Shown in pieces: positions 1 to 6,006 of a stretch of 9,627 bases of DNA. Below the pieces are notes generated by a model. The model worked only from the letters and a program-made list of their open reading frames with translations, ran no database searches and was not told the DNA's origin. The stretch is taken from the NCBI GenBank assembly GCA_964604675.1, contig CAZSAT010000193.1, forward strand, positions 1 to 9,627, in the 5' to 3' direction. The DNA is from CAZSAT01 sp964604675 (GTDB taxonomy: Bacteria; Myxococcota_A; UBA796; CAJQPC01). A program made the translations under genes and the position numbers. How positions within the stretch are numbered: position 1 is the stretch's first letter; each line of letters begins with the position of its first letter.

Positions 1-301
1 GGATGACCGGCTGCTGCGAGAGCCCGTTGGCCTCGATGGCGGTGCCGATGCCCGTGCAGCCCCAGGCCAGCTCCTCGGCGATGAGGATGCCGTCGACCGA
101 ACCGAGCGCCAGGCCGCCCTGGTCCTCTTCGATGTGGGTGTTCATCAGGCCGATCTCGTGGGCCTGGCGAAGCACCTCGTACGGGTACTCCCCGGACGTG
201 TCGTGGGTCGGGCTGGCCGGCCGGATGACGTCGCGCGCGAACTCGTGCGCGAGCCCCTGCAGGGCCTCCTGTTCTTCGGAGAGGCCATAGGAGAGCGACA
301 T
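1..301 (-). CDS. Medium-chain-type acyl-CoA dehydrogenase, N-terminal part (runs off the window)
   Basis: This is the first 100 codons of a flavin-dependent acyl-CoA dehydrogenase, which makes the alpha,beta double bond in acyl-CoA as the first step of beta-oxidation. Translating from the ATG at 301 gives MSLSYGLSEEQEALQGLAHE, then residues 50-66 (IGLMNTHIEEDQGGLAL) and 76-93 (EELAWGCTGIGTAIEANG). These closely match, from memory, the N-terminal helical domain of mitochondrial ACADM (GLMNTHIPE, EELAYGCTG). The FAD-binding middle domain and catalytic Glu lie beyond the window, so activity cannot be checked. The ATG is preceded by AAGGAG (complement of 307-312) at 5 nt. It overlaps the TGA of the PLP-enzyme gene by one base (TGATG), so coupled translation is likely. 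Family assignment is firm; the exact chain-length preference is inference. Confidence 0.92.
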   Translation of the reverse strand, partial: MSLSYGLSEEQEALQGLAHEFARDVIRPASPTHDTSGEYPYEVLRQAHEIGLMNTHIEEDQGGLALGSVDGILIAEELAWGCTGIGTAIEANGLSQQPVI

Positions 302-1464
302 CAGGGCTCCTTCGTCGGGTGGTTCACGAGCTCGAGCACCGCGGTGCCCAGCTCCTCGTAGTCCACTTTGGTGTTGTAGACCTGTCCGGAGATCCGGGTC
401 CAGAGACGATCGCCGAACGGATGCACCGGCGCCTCGACACGGTGGTCGCGCCAGAGGCGGTCGTGCAGCCGGTCGGCGACCTCGACCGTTGCGGGCAGAT
501 CGGTCGGGAGGGGCAGCGTGAGCATCTGCCCGACCAGCTCGTCCGGCTGGGGACGGCTCACGCCCCAGGCACCACAGAGGTGGTGGCCCGCTTCCAGCAC
601 CAGCTCGCGGCCGTACGCCCGGACGCGCTCCAGGCCGAGCTCCTCGAGGTAGGCGAGCCCCGCGGGCGCGGCCAGCCACGGCGAGAAGTCGCGCGTGCCC
701 GGCCAGTGGAACGCCGCGGGGCCTTCGACGACATGCGAGATGACGTGGGAGCGGAGGGTCTCCCAGCGCTCCGGCCTCGCGTACAGCAGGGCGGCGCTCT
801 TGGGCGCGAGCGCCCACTTGTGCAGGTTGCCCGTCCACCAGTCGGCACCCAAGGCCGCGAGGTCGAGATCGAGCTGGCCCGGCGCGTGGGCGCCATCGAC
901 GAGCACCGGCACGCCTCGGTCCCGCGCGAGGGCCACCAGCCGTTCGATGGGGAGCACCAGGCCGGTAGGCGACGTGATCTGGTCCACCACGAGCAGGGCG
1001 TCGCTCGCGCGCAGGGCGGCATCCAGCGCCTCGACCACCTCGTCGGCCCCGCCGCTCGGAAACGGGATCGGCACCTCGAACAAGCTAGCGCCCACTCGCG
1101 AGCAGACGAACTGCAGCGCGTTGCGCACCGCGCCGTAGACGTGGGTCGTGGTCACCACCCGGTCGCCGCGCTCCAGGGGCAGCGAGCGGACCACCGCGTT
1201 CACGCCGCTGGTCGCGTTGTCCACGAAGCAGAGGTGCTCGGCTGGCGCCCCGACGAAGGTTGCGAGGGTGGCGATGGCGGCGTCCAGGGCGGGCGGCAGC
1301 TCGTGCAGCATGAAGCGCAGCGGCTGCGCTTCCATGCGCTCACGCCACCTGCGCGCTTCGTCTTGCACCACCCGGGGCGTGGCCCCGAAGCTGCCGTGGT
1401 TGCAGAACGCCATGTCGGCTTCGAGCAGGAAGTCGCCACGACGGGCGGAGCCCAGGGACACCAC
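301..1464 (-). CDS. Class V PLP-dependent aminotransferase-fold enzyme, isopenicillin-N-epimerase-like
   Basis: This 387-residue fold-type I PLP enzyme has the length normal for the family. Visible signatures are NHGSFGATPR (22-31), NATSG (83-87, phosphate-binding region), DGAH (190-193, Asp to the pyridine nitrogen), TGNLHKW (211-217, Lys216 as the Schiff-base lysine) and a C-terminal RISGQVYNT (357-365) typical of the CefD-like branch. Members include isopenicillin N epimerases and many uncharacterised epimerases, lyases or transaminases, so the substrate is unknown. No beta-lactam genes are nearby. The GTG at 1464 directly abuts the TGA of the upstream tcdA-like gene. The next Met (residue 18) lies inside the conserved FLLEADMAFCNHGSFG block, so the GTG start is preferred although its ribosome binding site is weak. 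It is not a clear CsdA/SufS cysteine desulfurase: no catalytic Cys sits near the C-terminus where that family has it. Confidence 0.88.
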   Translation of the reverse strand: MVSLGSARRGDFLLEADMAFCNHGSFGATPRVVQDEARRWRERMEAQPLRFMLHELPPALDAAIATLATFVGAPAEHLCFVDNATSGVNAVVRSLPLERGDRVVTTTHVYGAVRNALQFVCSRVGASLFEVPIPFPSGGADEVVEALDAALRASDALLVVDQITSPTGLVLPIERLVALARDRGVPVLVDGAHAPGQLDLDLAALGADWWTGNLHKWALAPKSAALLYARPERWETLRSHVISHVVEGPAAFHWPGTRDFSPWLAAPAGLAYLEELGLERVRAYGRELVLEAGHHLCGAWGVSRPQPDELVGQMLTLPLPTDLPATVEVADRLHDRLWRDHRVEAPVHPFGDRLWTRISGQVYNTKVDYEELGTAVLELVNHPTKEP

Positions 1465-2238
1465 TCAGGCGGTCCCCGCCAGGGGCTTGCCGATCAGGGC
1501 GTTCACCACCACCCCCGCCGCCACCATGCCGAACACGCTGGGCAGGAAGCTCACGGTGCCCTGCACGATGTTGCGCTCTTCGCAGTCGTGCATGCCGTTC
1601 TCGCCGTTCGGGCAGACGCAGCGGAAGGCCTCGGCCACGAAGGCGTCGAGATCGTTGGGCGGCTCTTCACTCCACACCGCGGTGACCCCGCCAGTCACCC
1701 CGCGGCGACGGAGCTCCTTGCGGACGACGCGGGCGAGCGGGTCGGTGTGGGTGCGCCACAGGTCGCTGACCTTGACGCGGGTGGGGTCCAGCCGGCTGCC
1801 CGCTCCCATGGAGCTGACCACCGGGAGGCCCCGCTCGGTGCAGGCCTGGAGCAGGTGGAGCTTCGCGGTGACGTTGTCGATGGCATCGACCACCCAGTCC
1901 CACGGGCCGGCCAGGATCTCCTCGGCGTTGTCGGCGCCGTAGAAGGCCTCCCAGGCGAGCACCTCACCCTTCGGATGGATCGCCTGGCAGCGCTCCTCCA
2001 TCAGGAGGGACTTCTGCTGCCCCACCGTCTTGCGGAAGGCGTGCAGCTGGCGGTTCAGGTTGGTGATGCAGACCTGGTCGAAGTCGACCAGCCCCAGCGT
2101 ACCGACGCTCGAGCGCGCGAGCGCTTCCGCCGCGAAGGACCCGACGCCGCCGAGGCCGACAACGAGAACCCGAGCCTCGCGCAGAGCGGTGAAGCCGGCA
2201 CGGCCCACGAGCAGCTCGGTGCGGTGGAAGGGATGCAT
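1465..2238 (-). CDS. tcdA: tRNA threonylcarbamoyladenosine dehydratase (TcdA/CsdL, ThiF/E1 family)
   Basis: This is an ATP-dependent enzyme that cyclises t6A37 of ANN-decoding tRNAs to ct6A, through adenylation of the threonyl carboxylate. The 257 residues are close to E. coli TcdA (about 268). It shows the Rossmann nucleotide motif GLGGVGS (28-34), VDFDQVCITNLNRQ (51-64) with the Arg-finger-like NRQ, DAID (118-121) and GAGSRLDPTRV (145-155), all in the E1-superfamily order. The C-terminal MHDCEERNIVQGTVSFLPSVFG region (216-237) corresponds to the MDC...TFG end of the E. coli protein as I remember it. Cys207, Cys209 and Cys219 form a small cluster. It lacks the ubiquitin-like/sulfur-carrier partner context of ThiF or MoeB, which favours TcdA. 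The upstream lipoprotein gene ends 44 nt away. The ribosome binding site is weak (AGGT about 6 nt before the ATG). A PLP enzyme follows directly, but it is not the CsdA known to work with TcdA in E. coli. Confidence 0.9.
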   Translation of the reverse strand: MHPFHRTELLVGRAGFTALREARVLVVGLGGVGSFAAEALARSSVGTLGLVDFDQVCITNLNRQLHAFRKTVGQQKSLLMEERCQAIHPKGEVLAWEAFYGADNAEEILAGPWDWVVDAIDNVTAKLHLLQACTERGLPVVSSMGAGSRLDPTRVKVSDLWRTHTDPLARVVRKELRRRGVTGGVTAVWSEEPPNDLDAFVAEAFRCVCPNGENGMHDCEERNIVQGTVSFLPSVFGMVAAGVVVNALIGKPLAGTA

Positions 2239-2282
2239 GCGCCGACCTATCGCGCCAACCCAGGCGAGTCAGCCGCCGCGGC

Positions 2283-3041
2283 TCACTGCTCGAACACGGT
2301 GAAGGTGCCCCAGATCCGGAGCTCGCCGCCGCTGGAGTCGAAGGTCTTGTCGAAGCTCGCGGTCATCGTGCCGTCGCCAGCCACGGAACCGGTGAACGGG
2401 ATGGTGTCGCTGCCCTTGTCCACGCTCAGGTCGCCGCTGACGTTGCTCCCGTTCTTGGTTCCGGCCAGGTCGAACACCACGTCGTAGTCCCCGAGGTCGG
2501 AGAGATCGGCCACGCACGAACCGCTGCCGGTCAGAGAATCGCCCGGCCGTTCCTGCACGGCCATGGCGCCGGGACAGGGGCCCTCCCCCTCGAAGCCCCA
2601 GGACGAGGAGTAGAACCACACGTTCGCGTCGAGGCTGCCGTCCCAGGTGGTGAGCGTGTCGCCGCCGCCGTCGCCGCCGTCGCCGCCGTCGCCGCCGTCG
2701 CCGCCGTCGCCACCGCCGGCTTCTTCGATCGCGATGCCGACCTCCGCGGTGAGCTCCGCGCCCTCGACCGTGGCCGACACCACCAGGTCGAGGTCGCCGA
2801 GCGGCAGGTCGTCCACCCGTTCATGGTCGCCCTCCTCCTCCCAGGACTCACCGTCCACGGTCCACGTGGCTTGCTGGATGTCCACCGGAATGCCGTCCGC
2901 GGTCTCCGCCTCGACCTCGAGCTCCACATCCTCACCTTCCTCGAACACGTCGCCCTCCTCGGGCGACACGATCAAGAGGTAGGGCTTGTCGACATCGGAG
3001 GCGCTGCTGCCGCCGTCACAGGCCATGAGCCAGAGAAGCAT
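2283..3041 (-). CDS. Lipoprotein with Ig-like N-terminal region and (GGD)n linker, function unknown
   Basis: This is a 252-residue predicted lipoprotein. The signal is extremely short: MLLWLMAC, with lipobox LMAC and Cys at position 8, and no positively charged n-region. No alternative ATG/GTG/TTG exists upstream before the in-frame stop at 3102-3104, and GGAGG lies 6 nt before the ATG, so the start is well supported. Residues 20-105 look like a bacterial Ig-like beta domain (PYLLIVSPEEGDVFEEGEDV, then ATWTVDGES). A flexible Gly/Asp linker covers 109-128. A second beta-rich region (130-252) with Cys156 and Cys176, a possible disulfide pair, ends in GTFTVFEQ. It probably sits at the outer membrane facing the periplasm or surface. 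No enzymatic motif was seen. The Ig-like call is from residue pattern only. Confidence 0.82.
   Translation of the reverse strand: MLLWLMACDGGSSASDVDKPYLLIVSPEEGDVFEEGEDVELEVEAETADGIPVDIQQATWTVDGESWEEEGDHERVDDLPLGDLDLVVSATVEGAELTAEVGIAIEEAGGGDGGDGGDGGDGGDGGGDTLTTWDGSLDANVWFYSSSWGFEGEGPCPGAMAVQERPGDSLTGSGSCVADLSDLGDYDVVFDLAGTKNGSNVSGDLSVDKGSDTIPFTGSVAGDGTMTASFDKTFDSSGGELRIWGTFTVFEQ
2658..2717 (-). repeat. 9-bp (GGC-GGC-GAC) tandem repeat encoding the GGD linker
   Basis: On the plus strand the unit gtcgccgcc is repeated from 2670 to 2705 in four perfect copies. A variant copy flanks each side (gccgccgcc 2661-2669, gtcgccacc 2706-2714). It encodes residues 109-128 of the lipoprotein, GGGDGGDGGDGGDGGDGGGD. 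The perfect units suggest recent slippage expansion. Any gain or loss of a 9-bp unit keeps the frame and only changes linker length. Confidence 0.9.
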
Positions 3042-3047
3042 CCTGAA

Positions 3048-3052
3048 CCTCC
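3048..3052 (-). promoter_or_regulatory. Ribosome binding site of the GGD-linker lipoprotein
   Basis: GGAGG on the minus strand lies 6 nt upstream of the ATG at 3041. It fixes the start of a protein whose lipobox Cys is already at residue 8. Confidence 0.75.
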
Positions 3053-3101
3053 AACCCGCGGAAGCGTAGCACCGCTGGAGCGGCTGCGGCTTGCGCCACG
3101 C

Positions 3102-4130
3102 TTACCCCTCCAGCCGCGCCGTGAGCGTGAGCAGCAGCGCCCTCGCCAGCAGCGTGTCGTCGAGCCCTGATGACGGTCCCGGCAGCACGCCGAGATCGAT
3201 GGGCTCGAGCGCCACGCGCCCCGTGGGCGGCACCGGTGGTGTCGGGAAGCGCGTGGTGGCCAACGGCGTGCCCACGACCCCCAGCGGGTCCACACCCTGG
3301 TCCACCCAGGCCAGGTGGAACCAGGGGGTGGCACGGCTGACCTCGGTGTCCATGCGCTCGTGCGTGAAGTGCTCGGCGAGCCACGCCTCGAGGTCCTCGA
3401 GCTGCACCCCCAACCCGACGACGGCGCGCATGCGGTCGCGCAAGGCCGGCGAGGCCTTGGCCGTCTCCAGCAGAGCGGCGACCTCCGCGCCCGCGACGAC
3501 CACGACCAGGCGGTCGGACAGCTCGGGGACCAACGCCTCGAGCTCGTCTGCCGTAGCAACCAGGGCCCGCTCCTCACCGAGCGCTTCACCGAGGGGAGCG
3601 ACCAGCCCGGGACGACCCAGCACGGCGAACCGCGTGTGCTCGTGGCGCCGCCTCAGCGCAGAGACCACGGCCTCGTTCCAGGCGGCGACGTCCTCCCAGG
3701 TGACCTGCGGCCCCAGAGAACACGCCGGGGCGAACTCCGGGCCAAGGGCCTCCGGGTCGTCGAACAGGCAGGGGTCGCCAGCGTCCCAGGCAACGGCCAG
3801 GCGCTGCTCGGCGGCGGCGCGGCCCAGCTGCTCCAGGAGCGCGCGCTCGCCGGGCCGCGCCGGGATCGGTACCTCGTAGCCCGCCGGATCGGCGATCTTG
3901 GCCTCCAGGTCACGACCCCCGGCGTGGTACCAGACCACCGTGCGGGCCCGCGCCAGCCAGTCGGCCATGCCGCCACCCGCAGCCTCGACCTCGCCACGCA
4001 CGAGGGTCGACAGAGCGACCTTGAAGTGCAGCTCCCAGTCCAACGCGAGCGGCCTGGGAAGGGTCCACCAGGCCGCGGCGCTGCCGAGCGCCACCACCGC
4101 GCCCCACAGCGCCAGGTCGATCCCCGTCAA
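3102..4130 (-). CDS. Unrecognised membrane-anchored protein coupled to the O-antigen ligase gene
   Basis: I do not recognise this 342-residue protein. It has one N-terminal hydrophobic segment (about residues 5-23, IDLALWGAVVALGSAAAWW). A largely soluble body of about 310 residues follows, presumably periplasmic or cytoplasmic depending on orientation. Alternating strand-like and helix-like stretches, such as RFAVLGRPG (167-175) and DRLVVVVAGAEVAALLE (206-222), suggest an alpha/beta fold. FHLAWVDQGVDPLG (271-284) resembles no motif I can name. I see no catalytic triad or sugar-nucleotide motif. The start is TTG: its codon (4130-4128) overlaps the TGA of the O-antigen ligase-like gene, and TGGAG lies 5 nt upstream. 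This tight overlap suggests it serves the same surface-glycan process, but that is inference. It stops at TAA (3104-3102), 60 nt before the next lipoprotein gene. Confidence 0.75.
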   Translation of the reverse strand: MTGIDLALWGAVVALGSAAAWWTLPRPLALDWELHFKVALSTLVRGEVEAAGGGMADWLARARTVVWYHAGGRDLEAKIADPAGYEVPIPARPGERALLEQLGRAAAEQRLAVAWDAGDPCLFDDPEALGPEFAPACSLGPQVTWEDVAAWNEAVVSALRRRHEHTRFAVLGRPGLVAPLGEALGEERALVATADELEALVPELSDRLVVVVAGAEVAALLETAKASPALRDRMRAVVGLGVQLEDLEAWLAEHFTHERMDTEVSRATPWFHLAWVDQGVDPLGVVGTPLATTRFPTPPVPPTGRVALEPIDLGVLPGPSSGLDDTLLARALLLTLTARLEG

Positions 4131-5617
4131 GCAGGCTCCACCGTGGGCCCGTCCGGCACCGGTTCACGGTTCCACGGGAGCCGGACGCCGGCACGCAGGC
4201 TCGGCAGCTCCGCGCCGCGGCAGACCGCCAGGTAGAGCGCCGTGTACACGCTGAGGAACTCCCAGAAGGGCTTGTCGTCCCAGGAGAACTCGACGAAGCT
4301 CCAGGCGATGTAGCCGAGCATCGTGGCCGGCATGGTCCACGCGAAGATCTCGACGGCGGTGCCCTTCGTGCGGACGACGAGATCCCGCGCCATCTGGAAG
4401 ACCGACCAGAGCAGCCACCCGGCGACGGCCAGGCCGATGACGCCGTAGTGGGCCACCAGGCCCCAGAAGATGCCGTGGGGGTAGCGATGGATCGAGGTGT
4501 AGAGCTTCCAGGAGTAGTCCGCGAGCATCTCCGGGTAGCCACCCGGACCGATGCCCCGGCCCCACGTGTCTCCGAACATCTGGATGCTGGCGAACCAGTT
4601 GAGCTCGCGGACGTCGGAACCCCAGGTGTTGGTGACGTTCATCGCGATGCGCGTGAAGGCCTTCGACGTGGAGCTGCCACCATCGATGACGACGTAGAAG
4701 AAGAACAGTGCGGCGGCCACGGCCGCAAAGCGGATCATCCAGCGCCGGAACAGGGGATGAGCGAGGGCCACCAGGGCGCCGCCGATGACGAGGGAGTACG
4801 CCCCGCCTCGCGACCCGCTCCGCAGCTGCGAGATGAAGATGTAGAGGCCCGCCGCGATGAGCAGCCACCGCAGCGCGCGCTTCCGGGTCACGACCGCGAA
4901 GCCGAAGCAGGTGTGCACCGAGAACATCAGGTTCATGGCGAACCAGTTCGGCTGCTGGCCCAGGCCGGTCTCGCGTCCACCGCCTGCCGCGATCTCCCAC
5001 GACGAGCCGCTCGAGCCGACCCCCGTGAGATCCGTGAACATCGAGAGCACCCCGACCATCACGCTCGCCCCGATCCAGGCGTAGAAGACCTTCTGGTAGT
5101 CCTCGACCGAGCGAACGAAGGTGAGGATGAGGGTGCAGTTGACCAGGATGATGCCGCTGGCGATGAACTCCTGGAGGCCCTGCCCGAGCTGGGTGCACCA
5201 GAACAGGCCGAGCGCCTGCCAGCCCATGAAGGCCAGGAAGGGACCGCGCCAGGGCCACGTGTGCAGGACCGACTGGCGCCGCACCATGGCGTGGTACACG
5301 AGCGCCACGAGGCAGAGGGCGAGCACGGGTTCGAAGAGGCCGAGGTTGATGCTCCCGATGCGCATCCAGCTCATGCTCGCCGTGCCGATGATGCGCGCGG
5401 CCAGCAAGCCAGCGACCGCGCCGAGCGGCCACTTCAATGCGACGACGACGACGGCGACGGCGAGCACGGTGAGGACCGGGAGGCGAAAGTCCAGCAACAT
5501 CAGCCCACCGAGGGCGAGCTGGACGGCCACGATCACCGCGAACATCCGGCCGCCGCCGAAGGTCTGGAGCACACTTCGCGTCGGGGGCACCACGGGGCTG
5601 CAGGCTATCCGGTCCAT
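4127..5617 (-). CDS. O-antigen ligase/polymerase-like membrane protein (WaaL/Wzy superfamily)
   Basis: This is a 496-residue polytopic inner-membrane protein with roughly ten or more hydrophobic segments. Such proteins either ligate undecaprenyl-linked polysaccharide to lipid A-core or another acceptor (WaaL) or polymerise repeat units (Wzy). Signatures are SGSRGGAYSLVIGG (267-280, the SRG motif of Wzy_C proteins), then a large loop with WGRGIGPGGY (352-361) and YPHGIFWGLVAHYGVIGL (379-396), where His381 matches the conserved loop histidine. The start is uncertain: the ATG at 5617 lacks a clear ribosome binding site, and residues 1-24 are not hydrophobic. The ATG at 5545 (residue 25, MFAVIVAVQLAL) would begin directly at the first membrane segment. 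Ligase versus polymerase cannot be told from sequence alone. It appears to be the first gene of the minus-strand series. Confidence 0.85.
   Translation of the reverse strand: MDRIACSPVVPPTRSVLQTFGGGRMFAVIVAVQLALGGLMLLDFRLPVLTVLAVAVVVVALKWPLGAVAGLLAARIIGTASMSWMRIGSINLGLFEPVLALCLVALVYHAMVRRQSVLHTWPWRGPFLAFMGWQALGLFWCTQLGQGLQEFIASGIILVNCTLILTFVRSVEDYQKVFYAWIGASVMVGVLSMFTDLTGVGSSGSSWEIAAGGGRETGLGQQPNWFAMNLMFSVHTCFGFAVVTRKRALRWLLIAAGLYIFISQLRSGSRGGAYSLVIGGALVALAHPLFRRWMIRFAAVAAALFFFYVVIDGGSSTSKAFTRIAMNVTNTWGSDVRELNWFASIQMFGDTWGRGIGPGGYPEMLADYSWKLYTSIHRYPHGIFWGLVAHYGVIGLAVAGWLLWSVFQMARDLVVRTKGTAVEIFAWTMPATMLGYIAWSFVEFSWDDKPFWEFLSVYTALYLAVCRGAELPSLRAGVRLPWNREPVPDGPTVEPA
4136..4140 (-). promoter_or_regulatory. 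Ribosome binding site supporting the TTG start of the 342-residue protein
   Basis: TGGAG on the minus strand lies 5 nt before the TTG codon at 4130-4128, inside the last codons of the upstream gene. It is the reason to accept the unusual TTG start rather than a later codon. Confidence 0.6.
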
Positions 5618-5675
5618 CGCCGGTCGGCTCGCGGGGAAGGACTTCGCGGGCTCGACGCGACGCGGGGTCCACGAC

Positions 5676-5703
5676 TTGACACGTCAGGGGTCCGGTGTAA
5701 TGG
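5676..5703 (+). promoter_or_regulatory. Possible sigma70-type promoter for the small lipoprotein gene
   Basis: TTGACA at 5676-5681 is a perfect -35 match. Downstream are TGTAAT (5696-5701, five of six to TATAAT but with a 14-bp spacer) or TAATGG (5698-5703, 16-bp spacer, poorer match). The spacing is not ideal in either reading. The predicted leader would be roughly 80-90 nt. It stands out in a very GC-rich gap that otherwise holds no recognised signal. Confidence 0.4.
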
Positions 5704-5782
5704 TGGAGCGGCTTCGGGTTCCATTCGAGGCCACCTGTCGGTTTGGTGCACCTCATCGATGGGTTTTTCAAGAGAACAAGAG

Positions 5783-5794
5783 AGGAGACGTCTC
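5783..5794 (+). promoter_or_regulatory. Ribosome binding site overlapping a 10-bp palindrome
   Basis: AGGAG at 5783-5787 lies 7 nt before the ATG at 5795 and is one of the best ribosome binding sites in the window. It shares three bases with the perfect palindrome gagacgtctc (5785-5794) that ends just before the start codon. Whether the palindrome matters is unknown. Confidence 0.65.
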
Positions 5795-5911
5795 ATGTCC
5801 AAGTTCGTGATGCTGCTCGCTGCCGTTGCCACCCTCGCCGCGCTGACCATCGGTTGCGGTGACAAGGATGGCGGCGACACCGGTGCTGTCGAGGCTCACC
5901 AGGTCCTCTGA
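5795..5911 (+). CDS. Very small lipoprotein (38 residues, 18-residue mature lipopeptide)
   Basis: The ATG at 5795 opens a 38-codon frame beginning MSKFVMLLAAVATLAALTIG and continuing CGDKDGGDTGAVEAHQVL to a TGA at 5909-5911. It has a textbook lipoprotein signal: Lys3, a hydrophobic core and lipobox LTIGC with Cys21. That leaves an 18-residue acidic, unstructured mature peptide. A strong ribosome binding site 7 nt upstream, a possible promoter before it and an intrinsic terminator 17 nt after the stop make it a complete small transcription unit. That argues against a truncated longer gene. Its size recalls entericidin-like small lipoproteins, but I see no sequence relation. The GGDTG stretch recurs in the large lipoprotein at the right edge. 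The function is unknown. A longer in-frame extension upstream is an artefact of the open GC-rich frame. Confidence 0.75.
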   Translation: MSKFVMLLAAVATLAALTIGCGDKDGGDTGAVEAHQVL

Positions 5912-5928
5912 GACCGGTAGCGATTCTG

Positions 5929-5968
5929 AAGGCCTCGGGGTTCGCCCCGGGGCCTTCTTCGTTCCTTG
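5929..5968 (+). terminator. Intrinsic terminator with UUCG tetraloop
   Basis: Arms aaggcctcgggg (5929-5940) and ccccggggcctt (5945-5956) form a 12-bp stem with a single G:U pair around the loop ttcg (5941-5944). A T-rich stretch cttcttcgttcctt lies at the 3' side, overlapping the end of the stem. It begins 17 nt after the small lipoprotein stop and lies upstream of the methyltransferase, so it should insulate the two. The minus-strand side lacks a T-run, so it acts on the plus strand. Confidence 0.85.
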
Positions 5969-6006
5969 GAGAAGGTTCTTGGCGGCCGACGCGATAGGTC
6001 CACTGC

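Noticed and set aside
574..588. GHHLC at residues 293-297 of the PLP enzyme, resembling the GHHC catalytic motif of SufS/CsdA
   Set aside because: The position is about 60 residues too early, the following residues differ, and the C-terminal RISGQVYNT pattern places the protein in the CefD-like branch.
319..2487. Long open frame of 722 codons on the plus strand
   Set aside because: It lies opposite the PLP-enzyme, tcdA and lipoprotein genes, has an Arg/His/Gly-rich composition with no motif, and is the usual open antisense frame of GC-rich coding DNA.
3062..3103. Inverted repeat aagcgt/acgctt with an inner ccgct/agcgg hairpin after the 342-residue gene
   Set aside because: The stem is interrupted and no T-run follows on the minus strand, so I do not call it a terminator; it could weakly affect transcript stability.
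4164..5771. 535-codon frame on the minus strand overlapping the O-antigen ligase gene
   Set aside because: Its product is Arg/Pro/His-rich with no domain or membrane segment, while the other frame gives a clear Wzy_C-type membrane protein.
4448..5794. Long plus-strand extension upstream of the 38-codon lipoprotein
   Set aside because: It is antisense to the O-antigen ligase gene, is rich in Arg/Glu/His without motifs, and would place the lipoprotein signal at the C-terminal end of a long protein.
5618..5794. Minus-strand promoter for the O-antigen ligase gene series
   Set aside because: I looked for -35/-10 pairs on the minus strand of the divergent gap; TTGAAA near 5770 has no acceptable -10 at usual spacing.
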